This document shows, in pieces, positions 1 to 8,585 of a stretch of 64,000 bases of DNA. The notes under the pieces were generated by a model. The model saw nothing but the letters and a program-made list of their open reading frames with translations. It was not told the origin of the DNA and made no database searches. The translations under genes were made by a program, and so were the position numbers. This DNA is from an uncultured Sedimentitalea sp. (GTDB taxonomy: Bacteria; Pseudomonadota; Alphaproteobacteria; Rhodobacterales; Rhodobacteraceae), in NCBI GenBank assembly GCA_947504115.1, contig CANNGH010000001.1:248001-312000 (forward strand), read 5' to 3'. Position 1 is the first letter of the stretch. Every line of letters begins with the position of its first letter.

Positions 1-1
1 A

Positions 2-1567
2 CCGAAGAATTCCACGGTGACGATGCGGCACAATACCGGCGAGACGGCGCTGCCGTACAGGCATCTCGGCTCGTTCCTGCCGGGCGATGGCGTGGGTGGT
101 GCGGGCGTTCACTGGAACGGTCACAACTGGCGCGCCATGGCAGAGGAATTTCGCCTGCGCTCCTACGTCGAGGAGGAGTTCGGCGCCGATATCATCCCCG
201 ACGACATGACGATCCAGGATTGGGGCGTCACCTATGACGAACTTGAGCCGCATTTCGACCGGTTCGAATACATGGCCGGGATTTCGGGGCAGGCGGGCAA
301 TATCAACGGCGAGATCATTCCCGGCGGCAACCCGTTCGAGGCGCCCCGTTCCCGTGATTACCCGATGCCGCCGCTGGCGCAGACGCTGGACGGGCGCATG
401 TTCCGGGACGCGGCCGACGCGATGGGCCTGCATCCGTTTCCGCGTCCCGCGGCCAACGCGTCCGAGGCTTATGTCAACGAATACGGCATGCAGCTTGGCC
501 CGTGCAATTACTGCGGCTTCTGCGAAAGGTTCGGCTGTCTGAACTATTCCAAATCCTCGCCCCAGACCTGCATTCTGGACGCGCTGAAGCGGCGAACGAA
601 TTTCAGCTATCGCACCCATTGCGAGGTTCTGAAGGTGGAAAAGGCCGCCGATGGCAAGACCGCCACGGGCGTGACCTATTGGGACGAAAAGGCCGGCGAG
701 GAGGTGTTTCAGCCCGCCGATCTGGTGATTCTGGCCGCCTACCAGTTGCACAACGTCCACCTGATGCTGCTTTCGGAACTGGGCGAGCCCTACAACCCGC
801 AGACCGGCGAGGGCGTGACCGGCAAGAACTATGCCTATCAGATGAATGGCGGCACCGCGCTGTTCTTCGAGGATGTCGATTTCAACCCCTTCGTCGGGGC
901 GGGTTCGAACGGCTATTGCATCGACGATTACGCCATCAACCAGATCGATTTCGCCGCCGAAGGCTTTATCGGAGGCAGCTATATCAGCGCCGGGCAATTC
1001 AACGGCCAGCCGATCCGCTCGATGCGCCTGCCGGGCGACGTGCCGAAATGGGGCGCCGGCTGGAAGGAAGGCATCAAGAAATGGTACGGCCATTCCATGT
1101 CGATCGGCAGCCACGGGTCGAACATGGCCTATCGCGACTGCTATCTGGATCTGGATCCCACCTACAAGGACCAGCATGGCCGCCCACTGATGCGGATGAC
1201 CTTCGACTGGAAGGACAACGACATCCGCATGACCCAGTTCATGCGCCGCAAGATCGAACCGATCGCGCAGTCGATGAACCCCACATCGTGGGCTTCGGGC
1301 TACAAGGATGCGGGGGCAAAATATGACCTCCGGCCCTATCAGACCACCCATAACGTGGGCGGCACGATCATGGGGGACGACCCCAAGACATCGGTGCTGA
1401 ACCGGTATCTGCAATGCTGGGACGTGCATAACGTCTTTGCCATGGGCGCGGGGGCGTTTCCGCAGAACATCCAGTACAACCCAACCGGCGTCGTCGGCGC
1501 GCTGGCCTATTGGGCGGCCGAGGCGATCCGCAAGGATTACCTGCCCAATCCGCGGCCCCTGGTCTGA
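2..1567 (+). CDS. GMC-family FAD dehydrogenase, large subunit (5' partial)
   Basis: A glucose-methanol-choline family flavoprotein that would oxidise an alcohol, sugar or sugar acid and pass electrons to the cytochrome c encoded next. The reading frame is open from the left edge, so the N-terminus with the FAD-binding GxGxxG lies outside. A Cys-rich motif GPCNYCGFCERFGC near 495-540 resembles the 3Fe-4S ligand set of bacterial FAD-glucose and gluconate dehydrogenases. The C-terminal GMC_oxred_C region shows the conserved H and N residues (TTHNVGGTIMGDD, NPTGVVGALAYW). The cytochrome gene starts 12 bp downstream, which supports a membrane-anchored dehydrogenase complex. The substrate cannot be told from sequence. 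Confidence 0.9.
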   Translation, partial: PKNSTVTMRHNTGETALPYRHLGSFLPGDGVGGAGVHWNGHNWRAMAEEFRLRSYVEEEFGADIIPDDMTIQDWGVTYDELEPHFDRFEYMAGISGQAGNINGEIIPGGNPFEAPRSRDYPMPPLAQTLDGRMFRDAADAMGLHPFPRPAANASEAYVNEYGMQLGPCNYCGFCERFGCLNYSKSSPQTCILDALKRRTNFSYRTHCEVLKVEKAADGKTATGVTYWDEKAGEEVFQPADLVILAAYQLHNVHLMLLSELGEPYNPQTGEGVTGKNYAYQMNGGTALFFEDVDFNPFVGAGSNGYCIDDYAINQIDFAAEGFIGGSYISAGQFNGQPIRSMRLPGDVPKWGAGWKEGIKKWYGHSMSIGSHGSNMAYRDCYLDLDPTYKDQHGRPLMRMTFDWKDNDIRMTQFMRRKIEPIAQSMNPTSWASGYKDAGAKYDLRPYQTTHNVGGTIMGDDPKTSVLNRYLQCWDVHNVFAMGAGAFPQNIQYNPTGVVGALAYWAAEAIRKDYLPNPRPLV

Positions 1568-1579
1568 GGAGACAGCACA

Positions 1580-2896
1580 ATGTACACGTTTCTGCGCATA
1601 TTGACCGCGCTTGTGATCATCGGGGTGATCGCGCTGCTGGCCTTCATCTTCTGGCCGGTTCAGAGGACCGCCCCGCAGGCCGATCTGCCGGCGGACTATC
1701 AGGTGCCCGATGGTGCCGGCGAATACGCCATGCAACTGGCCGATTGCGCCGCCTGCCACACCGCCGAGGATGGCGAACGCTTTGCCGGGGGTCGCGCCAT
1801 CGAAAGCCCGATGGGGGTGATCTATTCCTCCAACATCACGCCCGACCCGGAAACCGGGATCGGCGATGTCACGCTGGATCAGTTCCGCGCGGCGCTTTAC
1901 GATGGGATCGGCAAGGACGGCGAACATCTCTATCCGGCGATGCCCTATGACAACTACCGCAAGCTGACCGAGCCTGACGTGCGCGCGCTTTACGCGTATT
2001 TCATGGACGAGGTTCCACCGGTGCGCAACGCCGTGTCGGCCGCGGAAATGGGTTTCCCCTTCGACCAGCGCTGGGGCATCCGGGCGTGGAAATGGGTGGC
2101 ACTCGGCAAGGCCGGCTTCACCCCGGAATTCGATGATGAGCAGCTTGATCGCGGCGCCTATCTGGTCGAAGGGCCGGGTCATTGCGGCGCCTGTCACAGC
2201 CCGCGCAACGCTTTTTTCGCGCAGACGGGATACACCGCAGCGGATGACCGGTTTCTGACCGGGGGCGAGATCGGCGGATGGCATGCACCCGACCTGCGCG
2301 GACCGGACAGCGCACCGCAGAAATGGGCGGCCGACCAGTTGGCTCACTGGCTGCGCACCGGGCGCAACAACCACGCGGGCGTCAGCGGCGAAATGCAGCT
2401 GGTCGTGGGCGAATCCCTGCAATATCTGAGCGACGATGATGTGGCCGCGATGGTTGCCTATCTGCGCCATATCGGCCGCGATGGCCCGGCCCCCACGACT
2501 CCGGCAGCACGCCCCGAGACCTCCGGCGAAACCGAAGAGCTGCTCGCCTCGGCCGATCCCGACATGGATCTGGGCGCGCGGCTTTATCTGGACAATTGCA
2601 ACGCCTGCCATTTCGTGGACGGGCGCGGCGCGGACGAGGTGTTTCCCGACCTCGACGGCAATTCGCTGGTCAACGCGCCGGGGGCGACCGGCCTGATCGA
2701 CATCATCCTGAACGGTGCGGAACTGCCCTCGACCGAGATCCGGCCGATGCGCCTGCGCATGCCGGGCTTTGCCGACCGGTTGTCGGACGACGAGGTGGCG
2801 ACGCTCGCCACCTTCCTGCGCAGCGCCTGGAGCAACTCGACGGGTCCGGTCGAGGCAGGCGCGGTGGCGGACCTGCGCAACGGGTCGGCGCAGTAA
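1580..2896 (+). CDS. Membrane-anchored tri-heme cytochrome c, dehydrogenase subunit
   Basis: A 438-residue protein with an N-terminal hydrophobic anchor (about residues 5-27) followed by three c-type haem sites: CAACH, CGACH and CNACH. This is the layout of the cytochrome subunit of membrane-bound alcohol, gluconate, sorbitol and FAD-glucose dehydrogenases, which carries electrons from the flavoprotein to ubiquinone or the oxidase chain in the periplasm. It follows the GMC gene by 12 bp, behind a GGAG-type ribosome site, so the two are co-transcribed. I see no small gamma (chaperone) subunit downstream; it may lie left of the window. Confidence 0.92.
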   Translation: MYTFLRILTALVIIGVIALLAFIFWPVQRTAPQADLPADYQVPDGAGEYAMQLADCAACHTAEDGERFAGGRAIESPMGVIYSSNITPDPETGIGDVTLDQFRAALYDGIGKDGEHLYPAMPYDNYRKLTEPDVRALYAYFMDEVPPVRNAVSAAEMGFPFDQRWGIRAWKWVALGKAGFTPEFDDEQLDRGAYLVEGPGHCGACHSPRNAFFAQTGYTAADDRFLTGGEIGGWHAPDLRGPDSAPQKWAADQLAHWLRTGRNNHAGVSGEMQLVVGESLQYLSDDDVAAMVAYLRHIGRDGPAPTTPAARPETSGETEELLASADPDMDLGARLYLDNCNACHFVDGRGADEVFPDLDGNSLVNAPGATGLIDIILNGAELPSTEIRPMRLRMPGFADRLSDDEVATLATFLRSAWSNSTGPVEAGAVADLRNGSAQ

Positions 2897-3042
2897 GGCA
2901 CGCCATGTCGCGGCGCAAGCGGTGATCGTCATCGCTTGCACCGCGATGTCTTGCCTTCGCGGAACTTGCCGTCAATTCTATCAAACCTCTCTATTGCATT
3001 TGAAAATTCACGGGCACATCATGTCCCGAAACGGGGAGGAAC

Positions 3043-3855
3043 ATGCAGGATAAAAGGGTATCGCCACTTTCACATGATCCGCCGCCTGTTCTAGAGGTGC
3101 GCGATCTGGTCAAGAATTTCGGGGGCCTGCGCGCGCTCGACGGATGCTCGTTCTCGGTGCAGGAGGGGACGATCACCGGCCTTATCGGTCCCAACGGGGC
3201 CGGCAAGACGACGATGTTCAACGCGATAACCGGCTTTTTCCGTCCGGATTCGGGGCGTGTGCTGACCGACGGTCAGGATATCACCAGCCTGCCGCCGCAT
3301 GGCGTGTTCAATCGCGGCATCTGCCGCACCTTTCAGATCCCCCGCGAACACGGCACCATGACCGTGCTGGAAAACCTCATGCTGGTTGCCCCCGATCAGG
3401 CGGGCGAGCGGTTCTGGAACTGCTGGTTCCGCCCCGGTCTGGTCCGCCGGCAGGAGCGCGAGATCCGCGACCGGGCGATGGAGGTGCTGGAATTCGTCGA
3501 CCTGACGCGTTTGGCCGACGAATATGCCGGACGCCTGTCGGGAGGCCAGAAAAAGCTGCTGGAACTGGCGCGTACCCTGATGGCCGAACCGCGGCTGGTG
3601 CTGCTGGACGAGCCCGCCGCCGGGGTGAACCGCACGCTGATGAACAAGCTGACCGAGAACATCGAATATCTGCGGCGCGAGCGCGGCATCACCTTTCTGC
3701 TGATCGAACACGACATGGATCTGGTGATGCAGCTTTGCGATCCGGTGATCGTGATGAGCGAGGGCCGCCGCCTCATGGAGGGCCGCCCCGAAGAGGTGCG
3801 CAACGATCCGCGCGTGCTCGAGGCGTATCTGGGGGGGCAGTATGGCGCTGCTTGA
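3043..3855 (+). CDS. livG: Branched-chain amino acid/amide ABC transporter ATP-binding protein LivG
   Basis: One of two ATPases of a HAAT-type importer. It carries Walker A GPNGAGKTT, the signature LSGGQKK, Walker B LVLLDEPAAG and the switch histidine in LLIEHDMD. The length of 270 residues is usual for LivG. The ATG follows a strong GGGGAGG ribosome site. It is the first gene of a livGFHM operon and overlaps livF by 14 bp. The 146-bp gap upstream separates it from the dehydrogenase genes, so it may have its own promoter. Confidence 0.93.
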   Translation: MQDKRVSPLSHDPPPVLEVRDLVKNFGGLRALDGCSFSVQEGTITGLIGPNGAGKTTMFNAITGFFRPDSGRVLTDGQDITSLPPHGVFNRGICRTFQIPREHGTMTVLENLMLVAPDQAGERFWNCWFRPGLVRRQEREIRDRAMEVLEFVDLTRLADEYAGRLSGGQKKLLELARTLMAEPRLVLLDEPAAGVNRTLMNKLTENIEYLRRERGITFLLIEHDMDLVMQLCDPVIVMSEGRRLMEGRPEEVRNDPRVLEAYLGGQYGAA

Positions 3856-4549
3856 GGTCGATTCCATCACGGCCGGATATGGCGACACCGAGATCCTGCG
3901 CAACGTCTCGATGCGGGTCCGCCAGGGCGAGATCGTGTCGATCATCGGACCGAATGGCGCGGGGAAATCCACGTTGATGAAGACAATCTTCGGCCTGCTG
4001 CACCCGCGCGAGGGAAGCGTCAGTTTCGACGGCGCCGACATTTCGGCCCTGCAACCCTATCAGATCGTGGAGCGCGGCATGTGCTATGTGCCGCAGGTGT
4101 CCAACGTGTTCACGGAACTGACCGTGTCGGAAAATCTGGAGATGGGCGCGTTTCTCGCGAAAAAGGCCGATATCGCGGCGCGCAAGGAACGCATCTATGA
4201 TTATTTCCCCCGCCTGAAGGAGCGCCGCAACCAGCGCGCCGGCAAGATGTCGGGCGGCGAGCGGCAGATGGTGGCGATGGGCAGCGCGCTGATGCTGGAG
4301 CCGAAACTGGTGCTGATGGACGAACCGTCCGCCGGATTGTCGCCCAAGATGGTCGGCGTGATCTTCGAGCAGATCAAGAAGATCAACGAAGCGGGACCGG
4401 CCATTCTGATCGTCGAGCAGAACGCGCAGCTGTCGCTGAAGATGTCCGACCGGGGCTATGTTCTGGCCAGCGGCGAAAACCGGTTCGAGGGGACCGGACA
4501 GGAACTGCTGAACGATCCCGAGGTCGGGCGGCTTTATCTGGGCGGCTGA
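3842..4549 (+). CDS. livF: Branched-chain amino acid/amide ABC transporter ATP-binding protein LivF
   Basis: Second ATPase of the importer, 235 residues. Walker A is GPNGAGKST, the signature MSGGERQM, Walker B LVLMDEPSAG and the switch region IVEQNA. The shorter length and the Q-N-A after the switch glutamate are typical of LivF rather than LivG. Translation starts inside the end of livG, so the two ATPases are translationally coupled and should form the heterodimer that drives the LivH/LivM channel. Confidence 0.93.
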   Translation: MALLEVDSITAGYGDTEILRNVSMRVRQGEIVSIIGPNGAGKSTLMKTIFGLLHPREGSVSFDGADISALQPYQIVERGMCYVPQVSNVFTELTVSENLEMGAFLAKKADIAARKERIYDYFPRLKERRNQRAGKMSGGERQMVAMGSALMLEPKLVLMDEPSAGLSPKMVGVIFEQIKKINEAGPAILIVEQNAQLSLKMSDRGYVLASGENRFEGTGQELLNDPEVGRLYLGG

Positions 4550-4579
4550 GCCGGAACCCCGCAGGAGGAGAGGCAAGGA

Positions 4580-5653
4580 ATGAGCACGCAAGACACGCCA
4601 GACGACGCGGTTGGCCGCCGTCGCGACGACCGCACCGCGCGCGAACGTATCGGCGCGGCACTGCGCAGCCGCACGGCGCTGGGGGTGGCGTTGCTGCTCA
4701 CGCTGGTGGCGTTCTGGATCCTCGGCCAGCGCAACGGCGCGTCGCTGTCGGATCTGTTGTCGCTGACGGTTTGGGGCGTCATGCTGGGCGGCATCATCTC
4801 GCTGGGCGCGATCGGTCTGACGCTGGTTTACGGCGTGCTGAAATTTCCCAATTTCGCCCATGGCGCGCTGGTCACGCTGGGCGCCTATGGCGCGTTCACC
4901 ATCGCGTCGTTCCTGCCACAGGGTCCGATCCTGTTGCCGTTCTCGTTCGGGTGGGAACTGATCGCGGCGATGGTACTGGCGATGCCGGCGGTGTCGCTGG
5001 TGGCGCTGGTCGTGGACCGGGTGCTGTTCCGTCCCCTGCGCCGGCGCGATGCCTCGCTGGTGCTGCTTGCCATGGCGTCGCTGGCCGCTGCGTTTTTTCT
5101 GCGGAGTTCCATCTACCTGATCTGGGGGCCGGATTTCCTGTTCTACTACCCCGGCCGCGCCAATCCGGCGCTGCAATTGCCGCTGGATATAAGGGTGCAG
5201 GCGGATCAGATCTTTGTTTTCGTGCTGGCGGTGATCCTCGTGGCACTGACCTGGCTGCTTCTGGAGCGCACGCGAATGGGCAAGGCGATGCGCGCCACCG
5301 CCAACAACCCCGATCTGGCGCAGGTGCGCGGCATCAATACCGAACGCGTCATCGCATGGACCTGGGTGCTGGGCGCGAGCCTCGCCGCCGCCGGAGGCGT
5401 CATGTACGGGCTGGCCTCGCAACTGCGCCCCGAGATGGGGTTCTGGCTGCTGCTGCCGATGTTCGCCGCCGCGATCATGGGGGGCCTCGGCAATCCGCTG
5501 GGCGCGATTGTCGGCGCGGTGATCATCGGCATCGCGCAGCAGGTGTCCTCGTCCTTCATCAACCCGGCTTACGGGCCGGGGGTTGCCTTCGTGCTTTTGG
5601 TGATCGTGCTGGTGCTGCAACCGCAGGGGTTGTTCGGCAAAGGGGGGGAGTGA
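4580..5653 (+). CDS. livH: Branched-chain amino acid/amide ABC transporter permease LivH
   Basis: Integral membrane permease of 357 residues with about eight hydrophobic segments and the conserved LivH stretches near the first and last transmembrane groups (GAIGLTLVYGVLKFPNFAHG; GLGNPLGAIVGAVIIG). It has a longer polar N-terminal extension (about 35 residues, rich in D and R) than most LivH proteins. The ATG is preceded by AGGAGGAG. It lies 30 bp after livF and 1 bp before livM. It should pair with LivM to form the translocation path. Confidence 0.9.
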   Translation: MSTQDTPDDAVGRRRDDRTARERIGAALRSRTALGVALLLTLVAFWILGQRNGASLSDLLSLTVWGVMLGGIISLGAIGLTLVYGVLKFPNFAHGALVTLGAYGAFTIASFLPQGPILLPFSFGWELIAAMVLAMPAVSLVALVVDRVLFRPLRRRDASLVLLAMASLAAAFFLRSSIYLIWGPDFLFYYPGRANPALQLPLDIRVQADQIFVFVLAVILVALTWLLLERTRMGKAMRATANNPDLAQVRGINTERVIAWTWVLGASLAAAGGVMYGLASQLRPEMGFWLLLPMFAAAIMGGLGNPLGAIVGAVIIGIAQQVSSSFINPAYGPGVAFVLLVIVLVLQPQGLFGKGGE

Positions 5654-5654
5654 C

Positions 5655-6854
5655 ATGGAACCGGTCGATCTGGCGCGCGCGTCGTTCCTGTTCTTTCCGC
5701 TGGCCCTGCTGGGCATGTTGGTGCTGCCGGGGCGTCCGGCGCTGCGGCTGCTGCTGGCGGTGGTCGCGGCGGCAATCGTCGCGGTGGTCCTGCCGATCTG
5801 GCTGCCCCGCGGGATCCTGACTTATCTGGTTTCGTTTTCGACCATGGCGGGGATCTACGCAATCCTCAGCCTTGGCCTCAACAGTCAATGGGGGCTGACA
5901 GGGCATGTCAATTTCGGCGTCGCCGGATTTTTCGCGGTCGGCGCCTTCACCTCGGCGCTGTTCACGACCAAGATGCCCGAGGGGGCGCTCGCGGCCTATT
6001 CGCAGCAGGCGTTCGGGCTGGAATGGCCGTTTCTGGCGGGCGTCGTCATGGCCGGGATCGTGGCCGCCATCGTCGGCTTTCTGATCTCGATTCCGGTGCT
6101 TCGGTTGCGCACCGACTTTCTGGCCATCGCCACGCTGGGCATTGCCGAAGTGATCCGCTTCATCTTTCAGAACGAACGCTGGCTGGCCAACGGGCCGCAG
6201 CCGATGCGCGGCATTCCGCGTCCGCTCGACTGCCTGTTCGCCGATCCGGCCTGTTCCTGGCTGCCCCAGGGCGTCGTGAACTGGCTCGCGCCGCTCAGTC
6301 CGCGCGATTACGTGTTTTTCTATCTCATCGTGGTGGCGCTGGTCCTGACGGTGGTCTATCTGGCGCTCGAACGCATCTCGCGCTCGCCCTGGGGGCGGAT
6401 GCAGCGCGCAGTGCGGGACGAGGAGAATTCGGCCGCGATGAACGGCAAGAACGTCACGGCCCGGCGCATCGAATCCTTCGTCGTGGGCAGTTTCATCATG
6501 GGTGTCGCGGGTGCGATCTATGCGCATTACGTGGTCAGCATCGACTACAGCCACTTCAACCCGCTATTCGCCACCTTCATCGTCTGGGTGATGCTGATGC
6601 TGGGGGGCAGCGGCAACAACAAGGGCGCGATCCTGGGCGCCTTTGCGGTCTGGGGCGTCTGGAGCGGCGCCGCCTTCGTGATCGACATGGCCAGCCCGGC
6701 CTTGCAGGCGATTTCTCCCGACCTGCCGTCGCGCGGCGCCTATCTGCGCTGGATGCTGGTGGCGATCCTTCTGGCGGGCATCGTGCTGTTCCGGCCGCAG
6801 GGAATATTGCGCGAGCGCAAGAAGGTGTCGGACTTCATGCCCAAGGGGGACTGA
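5655..6854 (+). CDS. livM: Branched-chain amino acid/amide ABC transporter permease LivM
   Basis: Second permease of the importer, 399 residues, with multiple membrane spans and the LivM signature around SLGLNSQWGLTGHVNFGVAG followed by FFAVGAF. It starts one base after the livH stop. The insert RPLDCLFADPACSW in the middle loop is unusual in carrying two cysteines. The binding-protein gene is convergent rather than part of the operon, so the soluble receptor is probably transcribed and regulated separately. Confidence 0.9.
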   Translation: MEPVDLARASFLFFPLALLGMLVLPGRPALRLLLAVVAAAIVAVVLPIWLPRGILTYLVSFSTMAGIYAILSLGLNSQWGLTGHVNFGVAGFFAVGAFTSALFTTKMPEGALAAYSQQAFGLEWPFLAGVVMAGIVAAIVGFLISIPVLRLRTDFLAIATLGIAEVIRFIFQNERWLANGPQPMRGIPRPLDCLFADPACSWLPQGVVNWLAPLSPRDYVFFYLIVVALVLTVVYLALERISRSPWGRMQRAVRDEENSAAMNGKNVTARRIESFVVGSFIMGVAGAIYAHYVVSIDYSHFNPLFATFIVWVMLMLGGSGNNKGAILGAFAVWGVWSGAAFVIDMASPALQAISPDLPSRGAYLRWMLVAILLAGIVLFRPQGILRERKKVSDFMPKGD

Positions 6855-6855
6855 C

Positions 6856-6886
6856 GAAAAAAATGGACGCCGCTTGCGGCGTCCAT
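6856..6886 (-). terminator. Rho-independent terminator for the binding-protein gene
   Basis: A perfect 10-bp stem, ATGGACGCCG pairing with CGGCGTCCAT around a 4-base loop. A run of seven A on its left becomes a U-tract when read on the minus strand. It sits directly after the stop of the minus-strand binding-protein gene and between convergent genes. It has no T-run for the plus strand, so it mainly serves the minus-strand gene. Confidence 0.85.
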
Positions 6887-6909
6887 CGGTATTGTCAGGA
6901 ATGTGCGGA

Positions 6910-8256
6910 TTATTCCGAAGCGATCTGGTCCGCCGGAACGATCTGGATCGTCTCGTCACCGGTTTCGGTGTATTTCCAGATCGCGACCGGGGTCTTCACG
7001 TCGCCATTGTCGTCGAAATCGACCGAGCCGCCGGCACCGACATAATCGATGTCCTGACCGTCCTTTATCAGTTGCAGCGCCCTGGTGATCTCCTCCTGGC
7101 TGCCGCCGATGATCTGCTCTCCCGGCGGGTTGCCGATGGGGCGCAGCCGGTCAGCCAGTTCGCGGCCGGTGATCTGCGCAGGGTCCGTGATGCCGTCGGC
7201 GATCGCCTTGGCCAGCGCCAGCCCGATCACCATTCCCGCGTCATAGGTGGTTTCGGTAAACGGCGGGATCCGGTCATGTCCGTAGGCCGCCGTGTAGGCT
7301 TCGGCAAAGCTTTGATAGCTTTGCGACTCCGGATCGGCCGAAGGCACGGTGCCCAGTTTGCCGGCCAGATCCGCGCCGCCCGCCGCATCGAGCACTTCGC
7401 TGGAGCGGTTCGCGTCGGTGAACTGCCAGTTGGTATACTCGAAGATATCGCGGCTTTCCTTCAGAATGGCCGCCGTGTGCGCCGGATACGTGGGCAGAAC
7501 CAGAATGTCCGGTTTATCCTTGAGCGCGGCTGTAATCTGCGAGCGATATGTGGGTTGCACCTCCTCGGGGTGGGCGACTTCGGCCAGAACCTTGCCGCCG
7601 CGCTTTTCGAAAGCTGCGGCAAAGGCGTTCGACAATCCCTGCCCATAAGGGTTGTTGATATAGATCGTCGAGGCGGTGGCGAACTTGTAATCATCGATGA
7701 TGTTGCCGGCCGCCAGATCTGCCGCGACCACCCCCTGCAGCGCATCCGAGGGGCTGGTGCGGAACAGCAGATCGGCGTCCGCATCTTCGGGCAGGATCGA
7801 AACCAGCGGCGACGTCGTGCCGTTGCCGACCTGCAGCACACCCGACGGGATCGTGACCGACGTGGCGATGGCCACGGTCACGCCGCTGGACCACGCCGCG
7901 ATGATCGCGGGAACGCCGTCAGCCTCGACCAGCTTGCGCGCCGCTTCGATGGCGGGGGTGGGCAGGGTGTTGGAATCCTCGGCGATCAGCCGCGAGACGA
8001 TGGGACCGCCAAAGACCTCCTCGGCGGCGGTGTTGATCTGATCGAGCGCCAGCTTCGCAGCGTCGCGATAGAAATTGCCGTATTCCGCGCCCGATCCGGT
8101 AAAGGCGACGACCTGACCGATCGGCACCTGCGGCGGCGCGTCCTGCGCCCAGACCGGAGCCGCGAGCGATACGCTGAGCGTCATGAGACCGGCGGTTGCG
8201 CCCGCCATGTTGATGAACCGGCGGCGATCCCGATCGTGTGGTTTCTTGTTGGACAT
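6910..8256 (-). CDS. Tat-exported ABC transporter substrate-binding protein (LivK/Peripla_BP_6 type)
   Basis: Periplasmic receptor expected to serve the adjacent livGFHM importer; it faces that operon tail to tail. The 448-residue product begins with a twin-arginine signal (RRRFIN near residue 12, then a hydrophobic stretch ending AAPVWA-QDA), so it is probably folded before export by Tat, unlike the classic Sec-exported LivK. The mature part has the type I periplasmic-binding fold pattern: GQVVAFTGSGAEYG, DAAKLALDQIN and a central YINNPYGQG. Ligand unknown: amino acid, amide or urea-like compounds are all possible for this family. Confidence 0.88.
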   Translation of the reverse strand: MSNKKPHDRDRRRFINMAGATAGLMTLSVSLAAPVWAQDAPPQVPIGQVVAFTGSGAEYGNFYRDAAKLALDQINTAAEEVFGGPIVSRLIAEDSNTLPTPAIEAARKLVEADGVPAIIAAWSSGVTVAIATSVTIPSGVLQVGNGTTSPLVSILPEDADADLLFRTSPSDALQGVVAADLAAGNIIDDYKFATASTIYINNPYGQGLSNAFAAAFEKRGGKVLAEVAHPEEVQPTYRSQITAALKDKPDILVLPTYPAHTAAILKESRDIFEYTNWQFTDANRSSEVLDAAGGADLAGKLGTVPSADPESQSYQSFAEAYTAAYGHDRIPPFTETTYDAGMVIGLALAKAIADGITDPAQITGRELADRLRPIGNPPGEQIIGGSQEEITRALQLIKDGQDIDYVGAGGSVDFDDNGDVKTPVAIWKYTETGDETIQIVPADQIASE

Positions 8257-8585
8257 TTATTCCTCCTCTTGCTCACGGTGGGTCCGCGCCCTTGGTGGCC
8301 GGCTCCCGCCGCTTGAAGCAGGCGGATGGTAGCATGTGTTCGGCCCATGCCCCAAATGATCTTTTCCGGCGAAAAACCACGTAATTCAAAGCGGATGGGG
8401 CGCGAAACTTGCTCGATTAACCTTTATCGCCTAATGATGGACGGACGGTTTCGAGGCTATGACCAATACAACGATGACCGGCAAGCGGCGTATCGTATCG
8501 ACGATAGGTGCCAGCGGTAATTTATTTCCCACTGCCTGACCGAACGTCGAGAACAAGTCGGGGGATCTGTTCAAGGAGCACTGGC
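8257..8585. other. Intergenic region between divergent binding-protein and rtcB genes
   Basis: 329 bases that separate two divergent starts and so must hold both promoters. It is visibly A/T-richer than its flanks. It contains a 16-bp inverted repeat at 8491-8506, described separately. Short open frames here have poor codon use and no convincing ribosome sites, so I call no gene. I could not pick out reliable -35/-10 pairs. Confidence 0.6.
8491..8506. promoter_or_regulatory. Inverted repeat upstream of rtcB (possible operator)
   Basis: TATCGT-ATCG-ACGATA, a perfect 6-4-6 palindrome ending 80 bp before the rtcB start. Its size suits a dimeric regulator, but no regulator gene is adjacent and I know of no match. 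A chance palindrome is possible. Confidence 0.3.

Noticed and set aside
3091..5716. Very long minus-strand open frames opposite the liv genes, and similar ones opposite tyrC, clpA and atpA
   Set aside because: Their products are Arg/Gln/His-rich with no domains; they are antisense shadows of high-GC genes.
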